Below the pieces are notes generated by a model, which saw nothing but the letters and a program-made list of their open reading frames with translations, had not been told where the DNA came from and did no database searches. The position numbers were made by a program, and so were the translations under genes. A stretch of 19,571 bases of DNA from Acidithiobacillus sulfuriphilus. Its GTDB lineage: Bacteria > Pseudomonadota > Gammaproteobacteria > Acidithiobacillales > Acidithiobacillaceae. Position 1 is the first letter of the stretch, and each line of letters opens with the position of its first letter. The stretch lies in contig NZ_RIZI01000136.1 in NCBI RefSeq assembly GCF_003721225.1, forward strand, positions 1 through 19,571, given 5' to 3'. Of the stretch, positions 1 through 7,395 are shown piece after piece.

Positions 1-144
1 GGAAAGCAAGGGGAAACAGGCCCGGATGTTCATCCAGAATCAGGAGTGATCGCAAACTCTCCCAGTCCCGCCCCGCCAAGCGGGGAATGCGCAAAATTTT
101 CACGTTTTTGGCACTTTTCGTCGGTCATCTATGGGATATCGTAG
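1..144 (+). CDS. Possible 3' end of an upstream gene (partial, uncertain)
   Basis: Two plus-strand frames are open from the window edge. Frame 1 runs to a TAG at 142-144 and ends in a residue pattern (ECAKFSRFW) that reminds me of the tails of phage/plasmid primase-like proteins. Frame 2 stops much earlier, at TGA 47-49, and also gives a plausible basic C-terminus. I cannot decide between them. A short perfect hairpin (CCCCGC at 71-76, GCGGGG at 80-85) falls inside frame 1 but would lie just downstream of the frame-2 stop; it is not followed by a clear T-run, so it is only a weak terminator candidate. No function is assigned. Confidence 0.25.
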   Translation, partial: GKQGETGPDVHPESGVIANSPSPAPPSGECAKFSRFWHFSSVIYGIS

Positions 145-168
145 TCTCCATGTAAGGCATTCGGAGAC
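144..168 (+). promoter_or_regulatory. Inverted repeat overlapping the RBS of the small HTH gene
   Basis: GTCTCC (144-149) and GGAGAC (163-168) form a perfect 6-bp inverted repeat around a 13-nt spacer. The right arm contains the GGAG ribosome binding site, 8 nt before the ATG at 175. The repeat could be an operator or an RNA hairpin that hides the RBS of the HTH protein gene. This is seen in sequence only; a regulatory role is inferred. Confidence 0.3.
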
Positions 169-174
169 CATGGT

Positions 175-411
175 ATGGAAAAGATGGAAAAACAGTTGCT
201 GACTTCGGCGGAGGCTGCGGAAATTCTACGGAAATCGCCCCTCGCTTTTCGGGATGCCATGTGCCGGAGCAAGGCGGGCTGGGCCAGATGGCTCGCCGCC
301 CGGCGCGTTTGGCTGGGCCGGCGGTATTATCTCCGGCGGGCGGATATCGATGCGGTTCTCCAGTCTGGGGACGCCGTCGCCGACCCGCAACGTCTGCGCC
401 GTCTGGGCTAG
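175..411 (+). CDS. Small helix-turn-helix / excisionase-like protein
   Basis: The product is a 78-residue basic protein. Residues 8-62 fit the layout of MerR/AlpA-like or excisionase winged HTH domains: a first helix pair (LTSAEAAEIL), a basic middle, a hairpin with GRRYYLRR, then a helix beginning RADIDAVL. The ATG at 175 is preceded by GGAG with 8-nt spacing. An in-frame ATG four codons in is an alternative start. The stop lies 14 nt before the methyltransferase start, so the two genes are probably co-transcribed. Such proteins on mobile elements act as excision factors or local transcription regulators. The family call is inferred from motif layout and the exact family is unknown. Confidence 0.6.
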   Translation: MEKMEKQLLTSAEAAEILRKSPLAFRDAMCRSKAGWARWLAARRVWLGRRYYLRRADIDAVLQSGDAVADPQRLRRLG

Positions 412-425
412 AAAGTGGTCGTTCC

Positions 426-1292
426 ATGGACCAGTTTCTAGCACGCCTCGATGCATTACCCATTCCTGTACGGGCAAAGCGCCGCTTGAAGGAAGGGCAA
501 GGCCGGATGGACATCCTCTGGCAGGCCATCGCCGAAAGCCCGTGGGATATGATCCCCAAGCCCGAACGGCTGATAGCTCGCGCCGGGGGCATCCGGTCTG
601 CCGCGCGTCTTTCAGGGCTTTCCAAGGATACGGTGCGGCAGATTAGCGTTGGGAGGGGAACCCTGAAAAGCTACCTATCCCTCGCCCTAGCTCTGGGCCT
701 CCGGCCGCGCTTGGTCAAAAAGGCGCGCTGGAGCGCCTGTCTTTCGTCCGAACGGGACGACTGGACGACGCCGCCCCAACTCCTGGAAAAGATCCTCGAT
801 GCCCTCGGGCGGGACGTTTTCGACCTGGACCCCTGTAGTCCCGGCCATGGGGGCCCGGTGCCGGCCTATAGCTATTACACCCCCCGGGAAAACGGGCTTG
901 AGCAGTCATGGAACGGTTTGGTGTTCGTGAACCCTCCCTATTCCCAGGTAAAGAAGAAGTGGGCATCGAAGATCGTGAAGGAAGCGGCACAGGGGGCGCA
1001 AATCATCGCCCTGATTCTATCGCGAACCGGTGCTCAGTGGTGGCATCAGGCTGTGGACACGGGCGCGATGGTGCTCTACCTGCGGGGACGCCTCAAGTTC
1101 GGCGAAGGGATGGGGCCAGCGCCCTTCGACAGCGCGCTGTGGCTCTTCAATTTCCCGGTTTCCCTCGCCAGGGAACTAGCGAAGAAAGTTGGCGGACGAC
1201 TGGACGCGGGTTCCGGGTCAAAAATGATCCCGAGAGAAAAGGAAGAAAAATTTGCCGATGATGCGCCTATCTGCCATCTCCCAATCGGGTAA
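426..1292 (+). CDS. Phage-type DNA N6-adenine methyltransferase with HTH-like N-terminal extension
   Basis: This is a 288-residue protein. The C-terminal part (about residues 110-270) has the signature of phage DNA N-6-adenine methyltransferases (Dam, the PF05869 type): DWTTP at 112-116, DLDPCS at 133-138, the catalytic NPPYS at 169-173, a TGAQWWH segment at 201-207 and GRLKFG at 221-226. It would transfer a methyl group from S-adenosylmethionine to adenine N6 in DNA. Residues 1-105 lie outside that domain, and GIRSAARLSGLSKDTVRQIS (55-74) reads like a helix-turn-helix. I chose ATG 426 because it follows the HTH gene by 14 nt; longer in-frame starts would overlap that gene almost entirely. 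The RBS is poor, which suggests translational coupling. On mobile elements such enzymes usually act as solitary anti-restriction or regulatory methylases; no partner nuclease is visible here. Confidence 0.85.
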   Translation: MDQFLARLDALPIPVRAKRRLKEGQGRMDILWQAIAESPWDMIPKPERLIARAGGIRSAARLSGLSKDTVRQISVGRGTLKSYLSLALALGLRPRLVKKARWSACLSSERDDWTTPPQLLEKILDALGRDVFDLDPCSPGHGGPVPAYSYYTPRENGLEQSWNGLVFVNPPYSQVKKKWASKIVKEAAQGAQIIALILSRTGAQWWHQAVDTGAMVLYLRGRLKFGEGMGPAPFDSALWLFNFPVSLARELAKKVGGRLDAGSGSKMIPREKEEKFADDAPICHLPIG

Positions 1293-2028
1293 AGTGGCGC
1301 TAACGCTTTGGATGGCTGGGTTAAGGCCAAGGATTTCCCGCACGCAAGTGCCGCCCCAGGGGGCGTCGTACCCTGATTCTACAGCCGTCAACGGCTGATA
1401 TGGGCAAGCATGGCTTGCTTTGAGACCAAGGCAGCAATGCCTAGACGGTGGTTCAACCACCAATGAGTGCCCAGATAACTTCATATGGGCTTAAGTAATG
1501 GATCATGCTCGGAGCAGTTGGGCTATTGCGTGATGCTGAAAGTGATGCAGAAAGCATGTCGTTACGCCAACGATGGTTGGTTTTGTTCCATCACGCCGCG
1601 TGCACCCGCAAAGTGACGCCGGCCCCAATGGCTGGTAACCCATTGAATCAGCAGGTTAGACCTGGCGCATTACACAATGACACCGCCCGCAAGGGTCATG
1701 TCACTGTCATCTAGCGGGACCTTTCACGGACCCGCCATGCAACCGGGCCAAGCGCCCAAAGGACGTGAAGACATTACGCATACTTACTGACGAGTACCCG
1801 ATAGGGTAGGGGTGTTCCGCTGATGCGGCGTGCTGGCTACGGTCAAGCCCGTCACCCCCCGAAACTCACCGGAAGTGGTTCCCGGCGGGCGTAAGTATGC
1901 AGGCTGACGGCATCTCTGAGCCAAGAGCATATCGGTCATAACGTCCCTATTCCCGAATTTTCGATACCAGCCTACTGCTCGCCCGCCGTGTTGTGTAATG
2001 CCTATCTCTGCAGGTGTAAGGAGGTTAC
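1293..2028 (+). other. 736-nt non-coding region dense in short hairpins (candidate structured RNA)
   Basis: No convincing gene occurs here. Many short inverted repeats follow one another: CAGCCG/CGGCTG with a 4-nt loop (1382-1397); GCAAGC/GCTTGC (1404-1418); AGGCA/TGCCT closing a GCAA tetraloop (1429-1442); GGTGG/CCACC (1447-1461); GCCCA/TGGGC (1469-1490); TCGTT/AACGA (1559-1573); CCGGCC/GGCTGG (1619-1635); CAGGT/ACCTG (1652-1664); TGACA/TGTCA enclosing CCC/GGG and a second GCAA loop (1678-1703); GCGGG/CCCGC (1714-1735); TACCC/GGGTA (1795-1808); CCGC/GCGG (1817-1828); GCCCG/CGGGC (1847-1890). This looks more ordered than a plain spacer and could be a structured RNA, a recombination site or a long regulatory leader of the integrase gene. 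I cannot assign it to a known RNA family. Confidence 0.4.
2017..2025 (+). promoter_or_regulatory. Near-perfect Shine-Dalgarno for the integrase-like gene
   Basis: TAAGGAGGT lies just before the ATG at 2029, with a 4-nt gap after GGAGG. It is the strongest ribosome binding site in the window and fixes the start of the integrase-like gene. Confidence 0.8.
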
Positions 2029-2910
2029 ATGTCACTACAGGACGAAATGCTGGGCTGCGCGAGAGAAGCCGGCGGAGCCCTGCGGACCCGCGAGCATCGG
2101 GAGCGCATTTGCCGCGAATTCTGCGGGTTCCTGCGCGAAAGAAACATCCAGACCCGTCACATCCAGCATGTGAAGGCCCGGCAGATCCAGGATTATATTC
2201 AGTATCAACAAAGTCGGGGGCTGGGGAAACGCACCCTGCAAAATACCCTTGCGGCACTCCGGACGACCTTGACGACGGCGGGGCGGGAAAAATTCGCCGG
2301 GCACCGCGACCTGAGCAATGCATCCCTCGGCCTTTCGGGAGCCTCTCGGGACGGTACGCATGAAGCGGTACCGGACGACCTCTATGCCCAAGCGTATGAA
2401 AAAGTTCGACAGGAAGACCCGGGTGCGGCCGTCGTGATGGCCTTGCAGCGGGCGCTGGGCTTACGGGCTTTGGAAGCCCTTCGGCCCCAGGCGGATACTT
2501 TGAAAAGATGGGAGCGGGAGGCGCTCATAAAAGGCGCCATCCATGTCATTGAGGGGACCAAAGGCGGCCGTCCGCGTGCACAAACCGTCATTGATGCAGA
2601 TCGTGCTCTGGCCGCTATCCGAGAGGCCCGACAGGTATTGCGGCAGACTGGGCGCCAATACCTCGTCGAGGGGGAGAGCAAGACCCTCAAGTCGGCGTAC
2701 CATCGTTATCAGAATGTGACGCGAACCGCGGGACTGAAGGGGAAATATGCCAGTCACGGTCTGCGCTATGCCTGGGCGCGGGACGCCATGCAATACTATC
2801 CCGCACAAGGCTACAGCGTCCGGGAAGCACGTGCCAAAGTGGCGCAGGACCTGGGGCATGGCGATGGCCGCGGACGGTATGTGACCCAAGTGTACTATGG
2901 CAAGACCTAA
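2029..2910 (+). CDS. Tyrosine recombinase (integrase-domain protein)
   Basis: This 293-residue protein has the two-part build of tyrosine recombinases. Residues about 15-90 form an N-terminal SAM-like core-binding domain ([14 protein letters not shown], then [13 protein letters not shown]). Residues about 115-290 form the catalytic domain. The catalytic set is visible: Arg146 in LGLRALEAL, Lys178 in GTKGGRPR, His243 and Arg246 in [10 protein letters not shown], His277 in DLGHG, and a C-terminal Tyr289/Tyr290 pair. All key residues are present, so the enzyme is probably active. It resembles the 'integrase domain-containing' proteins of conjugative elements and plasmids rather than classical lambda-type integrases. 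The gene follows the hairpin-rich region and ends right before a leuA fragment, which may mark an attachment site. It probably integrates, excises or resolves the element. Confidence 0.85.
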   Translation: MSLQDEMLGCAREAGGALRTREHRERICREFCGFLRERNIQTRHIQHVKARQIQDYIQYQQSRGLGKRTLQNTLAALRTTLTTAGREKFAGHRDLSNASLGLSGASRDGTHEAVPDDLYAQAYEKVRQEDPGAAVVMALQRALGLRALEALRPQADTLKRWEREALIKGAIHVIEGTKGGRPRAQTVIDADRALAAIREARQVLRQTGRQYLVEGESKTLKSAYHRYQNVTRTAGLKGKYASHGLRYAWARDAMQYYPAQGYSVREARAKVAQDLGHGDGRGRYVTQVYYGKT

Positions 2911-2915
2911 AGCCA

Positions 2916-3090
2916 ATGATAGGGTATTGGAGATACCAGGCATCGGCCATTACCACTGGCACGGATGCCCAAGGCTCTGTAACGGTACGTTTGCAGGTGG
3001 TGCCGGAAGGGCTGTAAACGGGCAGAGTGCGGATACAGATATCGGGGTAGTGGCCAGTGCCAAAGCCTATCTTTCGGCGCTGAACCATTT
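2916..3090 (+). pseudogene. leuA: Fragment of the leuA 3' end (2-isopropylmalate synthase), frameshifted
   Basis: Two adjacent frames together read like the C-terminal regulatory domain of 2-isopropylmalate synthase. Frame 3 gives [16 protein letters not shown] (2949-2996) before a TAA at 3015. Frame 2 continues with SADTDI...[16 protein letters not shown] (about 3026-3091). Known LeuA proteins carry TGGTDAQGEVTVRL followed by [19 protein letters not shown], so the order and content match. At least one frameshift and one extra residue separate the pieces, and everything upstream of the last roughly 55 residues is missing. The fragment starts within about 15-30 nt of the integrase stop codon. 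It is a non-functional relic. Its presence beside an integrase may be a trace of integration into a leuA 3' end, or simple debris. Confidence 0.7.
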
Positions 3091-3160
3091 GCAGGGACCA
3101 TGGAGCGACAACGCAGCTTTAGCCAGAACGTGTTGCGAAGTCCGTTCACAAAAAAGCCCC

Positions 3161-3352
3161 TTTCGTTACCAAACCGGTTCCACCCTGGTCACCAGTCAAT
3201 TACCCGTCGAGCACTGGCATGACAGCATTGGCGATCCCGCCTTGGCGGACGCCATTCTGGATCGCCTGATCCACAACGCCTACTGGCTGACTATCGACGG
3301 AGAATCCATGCGGAAGAAACAGCGGTTGACCCCATCGGCCCCGTCGGCGTAA
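3161..3352 (+). pseudogene. istB: IS21-family istB C-terminal fragment
   Basis: In frame 2 the residues [20 protein letters not shown], then [13 protein letters not shown] and GESMRKK, match the conserved C-terminus of IstB, the AAA+ helper ATPase of IS21-family transposases. Only about 55 residues remain: the Walker motifs and the partner transposase istA are absent. The reading frame is continuous with the leuA fragment upstream, which creates an accidental fused ORF beginning at 2897 that should not be annotated as a real gene. The tail after GESMRKK drifts to a TAA at 3350-3352. This marks an old IS21 insertion whose left part was lost. Confidence 0.85.
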
Positions 3353-3389
3353 CGTCCTTTGACCCGCGTCGCCACGCTCCGCCTGCCCC

Positions 3390-3434
3390 GGCCGAATGGC
3401 CGTGGATAGGGTGGCCGGATGCCCGTGGAATACG
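3390..3434 (+). repeat. IS21-type terminal repeats (two copies, 23-nt period)
   Basis: Two similar units, GGCCGAATGGCCGTGGATAG (from 3390) and GGCCGGATGCCCGTGGAATA (from 3413), are spaced 23 nt apart downstream of the istB fragment. Multiple repeats of this kind (GGCCGxATGxCxGTGGAATxCG) are typical of IS21-family termini. They indicate that the right end of the element is still present and lies shortly after 3434. The matching left end is not in the window. Confidence 0.6.
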
Positions 3435-3550
3435 CAGCCAAAATCAACGTCACACGACATCACTCGTCGAAAAATCCATCCCGCCATGGTACAAATTCGT
3501 CACAGTTTCACCAGCCCGGTTGACCATCCGGCGGTATCGGTGGCTTGATA

Positions 3551-5923
3551 TCAAAATTTCAGGTCGTAACTCATGGCCCGGTAGCCGCGCTGGCGTTTAT
3601 CCCACATGCGGGCCAGCTGGGGCTGGTCCGTTTCGGCGTAATCGTAGATACGCACGTCCTGTTTATCGGCATGTTCCCGGTGCAGGCGCCCGGCATATTG
3701 CTGCAAGGTACCTTTCCAGGATATGGGCATGGCCAGTACCAGCGTGTCCAGTGGCGGATGATCGAAGCCCTCACCGATCAAACGGCCGGTGGCCAGTAGC
3801 ACCCTCGGCGCGGATTCTTTCAGCGCATTCAATTCGGCAAACACCGCTGTTCGTTGTGTCTTCGACAAGCGGCCATGCAGAACAAAGCAGTGTTCCACAT
3901 CCGTCCCCAGCGCCTCCCGCAACAGCGGCAAATGGTCCGTGCGCTCGGTGAGGACCAACACCTTACGGCCCTCCCCATAGGCGGCCAGCACATCCGCGAC
4001 AATCCGCCGATTACGGTCGGCATCGTTGGCGAGGATACGGAATATTTCCTGAATGGGGGCATCCGGCGAAATCTCGGGTGCAGACAGAACTTTCGGCCAG
4101 ACCTCCAGTTGCGTCGGAGCGGTTTCAGGCCGCGCAGCGCTGTAGCGGATGGGCCCGCACTGCATGAAGATAATCGGCTGATGACCGTCGCGTCGTATCG
4201 GCGTGGCGGTCAGGCCCAGCACATATCTGGCCTTGGCCTGCTTGAGAATCGCTTCAAAGGAAAAGGCCGACAGGTGATGGCATTCGTCGACGATGATCTG
4301 TCCATACTGGTCGAGCAGTTCGCCCAAATCCTCCCACCGTGACAGCGACTGCAGGACGGCAATATCGATCTGGCCGGATGGCTTCTTCTTGCCGCTACCG
4401 ATAACACCTAATCCGCCTTTCGGAAACTCCAGAAATCCGGTCAATCGTGCCTGCCATTGGCGCAGCAGTTCGGTGCGGTGCACCAGCACCAACGTGCTGA
4501 CCTTGCGCCGGGCAACCAGAGCGGCGGCAATCACCGTCTTGCCGAAGGCCGTTGGGGCGCAGAGTATCCCCGTCTCCCGCCGGATCATTTCCCGTACCGC
4601 AGCCTTCTGATCCTTGCGCAAGGTGCCAGTGAATTGGGCGGCCACTTTCCACCCGAGCACGCGCTCGTCCTGCAGATCTGGGCGGATGGCGTTCTCCTGC
4701 AATAGATCCAGCACTGCATCGAGGCAGCCTCGCGGCAGGCCAATGTACTGGGGATGGTTCTCGGCGCAGCCAATGATGCGCGGCTTGTTCCACACAGGCA
4801 GGCGCATAGCCTGCGCCTTGTAGAACTCCGGGTTCTGAAAGGCCGCGAGGCGAATCAGCCGATTGGCCAACAGTTGCGGCAGACCGGCCTTGGCGATGAA
4901 AATCTGGTTGGCGAGCACCAGAGTCAGAGATTCCGGCAGGGGACCGATAATCCGGGCGGGAATGAGTGGCTGCCGTTGCCAGGGTTTTTGGTCTTCTTCG
5001 GCCGCGAAGGCGACATCCAGGGGATGACGACCGCCACTGGCCCGCAGGATGGCGTCTTCCAAATCCCGACGAGACCATGGCCGAATCGACGCTAGAAACG
5101 CCCACTGATCGGGATGGGGTTTCAGGTGTTCGTCGACGAACACACTGCGCCCTAATTCCCTCGGCTGCTTCTGCAAGGGCAGAGCGATCAGATTGCCGAA
5201 GCCGCCCTTGGGCAGGATGTCCTGGTTGGGAAACAGGCGGTCGTAGCTGGTCATGGACAATTGCCGGGTGCGGTTGCAGGTGTGACTGATCAACGCGGCC
5301 CCGAGTTGCCGGGCCTCGCGGGCTGGAACCGGTTCGGCAAAGAAGATCCAGGCATGCGCCCCATTGCCGGAGCGGGAAATCTCCAGCGCCGCCGGGATTC
5401 CGAGCGCCCGGCAGGACTGCATGAAGGCCTTGGCGTCCTCGCGCCAATCGGCCTTGTCGAAGTCCACGGCCAGAAAATGGCAATGGTCATTGGCCAGTAA
5501 GGGATAGATCCCGATAGTCTGCTTGCCGGACAGATGAGCGTAGATCACCGAATCGGTCAGCGGCAGCAGCTGACGATGCGTGCAATTACCACACTTGACC
5601 CGAGGCTTATGGCAAATGCCGGGTTTCCACTCGTTGCCACAGGCCGGTGCATAGCCGGAGTTCCCCTTGGCCGATTCCCAGCGCTGAGCATAGACCCCTT
5701 CCTGGCCACGAAACCGGTCCCGGAACAGCGCTATTTTATCCGCGGTGGTAAACGATGAGACCGTGGATAGTGGCGCTGCTGCCGATGTCTGCGCAGGTTC
5801 CGGGACCGGTTCTTCCCAATCGATGCCGTGTTGTGTGAGCAAGGCCTTGAGGCGGGTGTTTTCTGCACGCAATTGTTGTAGTACGGCGGATGCAGGCACG
5901 AACTCCCGCTCACGCTTCGCCAA
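3551..5923 (-). CDS. TOTE-type archaeo-eukaryotic primase fused to SF2 helicase
   Basis: This is a 790-residue protein. Residues about 10-32 form a short coiled coil (VLQQLRAENTRLKALL). Residues about 60-300 are an archaeo-eukaryotic-type primase domain of the class named after TOTE conflict systems: a cysteine cluster (C95, C104, C111, C114), the metal-binding DFD at 154-156 and the SGNGAH motif at 185-190. Residues about 430-790 are an SF2 helicase with Walker A APTAFGKT (456-463), DECH (546-549), LTATP (571-575) and motif VI QYAGRLHR (742-749). All motifs are intact. The start is TTG at 5923, supported by GGAG 7 nt upstream, and it overlaps the preceding gene by 14 nt. It is the last gene of the Xre-RES operon. 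It may synthesise primers or remodel nucleic acid in response to foreign DNA; that role is inferred. Confidence 0.85.
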   Translation of the reverse strand: MAKREREFVPASAVLQQLRAENTRLKALLTQHGIDWEEPVPEPAQTSAAAPLSTVSSFTTADKIALFRDRFRGQEGVYAQRWESAKGNSGYAPACGNEWKPGICHKPRVKCGNCTHRQLLPLTDSVIYAHLSGKQTIGIYPLLANDHCHFLAVDFDKADWREDAKAFMQSCRALGIPAALEISRSGNGAHAWIFFAEPVPAREARQLGAALISHTCNRTRQLSMTSYDRLFPNQDILPKGGFGNLIALPLQKQPRELGRSVFVDEHLKPHPDQWAFLASIRPWSRRDLEDAILRASGGRHPLDVAFAAEEDQKPWQRQPLIPARIIGPLPESLTLVLANQIFIAKAGLPQLLANRLIRLAAFQNPEFYKAQAMRLPVWNKPRIIGCAENHPQYIGLPRGCLDAVLDLLQENAIRPDLQDERVLGWKVAAQFTGTLRKDQKAAVREMIRRETGILCAPTAFGKTVIAAALVARRKVSTLVLVHRTELLRQWQARLTGFLEFPKGGLGVIGSGKKKPSGQIDIAVLQSLSRWEDLGELLDQYGQIIVDECHHLSAFSFEAILKQAKARYVLGLTATPIRRDGHQPIIFMQCGPIRYSAARPETAPTQLEVWPKVLSAPEISPDAPIQEIFRILANDADRNRRIVADVLAAYGEGRKVLVLTERTDHLPLLREALGTDVEHCFVLHGRLSKTQRTAVFAELNALKESAPRVLLATGRLIGEGFDHPPLDTLVLAMPISWKGTLQQYAGRLHREHADKQDVRIYDYAETDQPQLARMWDKRQRGYRAMSYDLKF

Positions 5924-6455
5924 ATCCGTACTCCGCCAGCAGATCGTCCATCACTCCCTCCATTCCCCACGCATGTCCTTGGTCCCGAATACGGTCGAGA
6001 CGTTCCAGGAAGGCGTCCTGCTGCTGGGGATCGAACTGCACGATCGCCTTCAGCGCTTGCTCGAAGACCCGTATCAGGGCATCGAAATACCCCTCGTCCT
6101 CCATACCGCAATAGCGAAGCAGTTCCATGCAGGATTCGCCATAAAAGACCGAGAGTTCCGCCAGACCCTCCGGGTGCCCAACCGCCTTTTTGTAATCAGA
6201 GATTGCCTTTTTGGCTTTGGACACGGAAACGTCCTGATTCCGCATGACATCGGGACACACCCAACGGTGGATAGTGGCCTTGTAGGGGGCCAGCACATCC
6301 CCACCCAAGGCGAATCGGGCGTGCAGAAAGGCTTGGTTGCCTTTATTGGCTGCGTACAGGTCCTGAATCAGCCCAAGGAGGGACTGACGATCAAAATCGC
6401 GCAAGTGGTGCTTGAGGTCACTCCAGGAGGGTTTCTTCTGCTCAGCTTTGCGCAT
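5910..6455 (-). CDS. Conserved unknown protein (181 aa), possibly DUF6155-like
   Basis: The 181-residue soluble, mostly helical protein starts with a lysine-rich stretch (KKPSWSDLKHHLRDFDRQSL) followed by LLGLIQDLYAANK. The later part, with LFYG-like and MELLRYCG segments, looks like an all-helical repeat. From memory the N-terminus resembles DUF6155 proteins (LKxxLxxLxxxxLLxLIxDLY), but I could not check this. No catalytic motif, signal peptide or membrane segment is seen. The ATG at 6455 has GAGG just upstream, 6 nt after the RES gene stop. Its stop overlaps the TTG start of the primase-helicase by 14 nt. Tight coupling suggests it acts with that protein, perhaps as an adaptor. Confidence 0.8.
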   Translation of the reverse strand: MRKAEQKKPSWSDLKHHLRDFDRQSLLGLIQDLYAANKGNQAFLHARFALGGDVLAPYKATIHRWVCPDVMRNQDVSVSKAKKAISDYKKAVGHPEGLAELSVFYGESCMELLRYCGMEDEGYFDALIRVFEQALKAIVQFDPQQQDAFLERLDRIRDQGHAWGMEGVMDDLLAEYGFGEA

Positions 6456-6461
6456 AACTCC

Positions 6462-6920
6462 TCATGACTTCCCGGTCGACGCGAGCAGGCGAGGATCCAG
6501 CGGGTAGTCCATGACCGCGCTGACACGACACTGCTCTGCCGTCGCGGCCTGGGGATTCAGTAATACATTTTGGCCCTCCGGCACAATCGCATTGGGGATG
6601 AAGAGCAGCGCCGAGCTGCCTTGCCTGAGCCAGGCATCGCCCCGGGCGCGGGTGATACCCGAATCGGTGCGCCAACCCTCCTGGAGTGCAGCGACCGTCT
6701 CCCGCGTCACCGTTTCGGGTACTGCGATTTTGAGCCAACGGAAGCCCTGGGGTAGATCTTCCGGATCCACTTCCAGATGAACCAGCACTTCCAGCAGGGC
6801 GAGGCCGGGATCCGTGGTGCAGTACACGACTTTCCGCCCCTGGGTATGCCATCTCCCCGAAGCCTGCAGCCCGCCGTTACCCGAAATATCCGTGTAGTTA
6901 CTGATGCGCCACAGGATCAC
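6462..6920 (-). CDS. RES-domain toxin (NAD+ phosphorylase family)
   Basis: The 152-residue protein matches the RES family in length and layout: a start with LWRIS, GRW at 22-24, Tyr33 in VVYCT, Glu44 in ALLEVLVH, a GSSALLFIPNAIVP segment with Ser102/Ser103, and NVLLNP at 118-123. RES toxins of known TA systems degrade NAD+ and stop growth. The start is GTG at 6920, overlapping the antitoxin stop by 4 nt (GTGA), the usual translational coupling in Xre-RES pairs. The RES residues appear intact, so the toxin is probably functional. It is followed after 6 nt by the unknown 181-aa gene, so this TA pair is part of a longer operon that ends in the primase-helicase. Confidence 0.9.
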   Translation of the reverse strand: MILWRISNYTDISGNGGLQASGRWHTQGRKVVYCTTDPGLALLEVLVHLEVDPEDLPQGFRWLKIAVPETVTRETVAALQEGWRTDSGITRARGDAWLRQGSSALLFIPNAIVPEGQNVLLNPQAATAEQCRVSAVMDYPLDPRLLASTGKS

Positions 6921-7360
6921 GCCGCCATACCGTGGTCGATGCGCTGCAGGAGTTCCCGGACCAGTTCGGTCGTCAGCTCGGATTCAAGCATTTGCATCGG
7001 TGTCTTTCCCGCAAATTGCGTCTTGGGCTTGCGGAGCCAGCGCCAGGCCTTGTCCGGATCACCGAAAACGCCATGGGCGGTATTCAATATCTGCAGCACC
7101 CGGAACAATCGCCCGGTTTCGTCCTTGTTCAGACGGCTGGCGCCCGCTCGACGATGGGCCAGGGTTCGTGGGGGTATGACCAACGCATGGATCTCGGCGG
7201 TCGTCACGCCAAGAGCACGAAGCCGCTCCAAGTCCGACAGGGGTGCGCCGCTGCTGGCGATATCCAGGAGATCCGTCTCCTGGGCCGAGAGCAATCCCGT
7301 GGGCCGCTCCGTCGGGCCATCAGTCAAGCGTTCGGATAAACCTGGGAAAAGGGATGCCAT
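6917..7360 (-). CDS. Xre/MbcA/ParS-type antitoxin (DUF2384) partner of the RES toxin
   Basis: The 147-residue protein carries, after an HTH-like middle (SDLERLRALGVTTAEIHALV at 42-61), a C-terminal DUF2384 toxin-binding domain: VFGDPDKAWRWLRKP (98-112), GKTPMQML (118-125) and a final LLQRIDHG. It should bind and neutralise the RES toxin and repress the operon. ATG 7360 is chosen because GGAGGG lies 4 nt upstream. A longer frame reaching 7528 has no comparable RBS, and its extra Arg/Cys-rich residues do not fit the family. It is the first gene of the minus-strand operon. Confidence 0.9.
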   Translation of the reverse strand: MASLFPGLSERLTDGPTERPTGLLSAQETDLLDIASSGAPLSDLERLRALGVTTAEIHALVIPPRTLAHRRAGASRLNKDETGRLFRVLQILNTAHGVFGDPDKAWRWLRKPKTQFAGKTPMQMLESELTTELVRELLQRIDHGMAA

Positions 7361-7395
7361 GAGACCCTCCTGATAGAAATATGGCGAATGCCTCA

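Noticed and set aside
71..85. Rho-independent terminator at the CCCCGC/GCGGGG hairpin
   Set aside because: No T-run directly follows the short stem; it stays only a weak possibility for the upstream gene.
1447..1461. GGTGG-TTCAA-CCACC hairpin resembling a tRNA T-arm
   Set aside because: The loop is 5 nt instead of 7, and no acceptor, D-arm or anticodon stem can be built around it.
1505..1714. 69-codon plus-strand frame in the hairpin-rich region
   Set aside because: No RBS, no domain, and it runs through several of the hairpins; a non-coding reading is more likely.
1293..2028. Integron attC sites or a CRISPR array
   Set aside because: The stems are all different in sequence and spacing, with no repeated unit and no attC-type conserved ends.
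2897..3352. 151-aa hypothetical protein
   Set aside because: It is an accidental join of a leuA fragment and an istB fragment, not a gene.
4395..5483. Second minus-strand frame of 362 codons within the primase-helicase
   Set aside because: It is a shifted frame of the same strand rich in Arg, Gly and Pro; the true frame carries the primase and helicase motifs.
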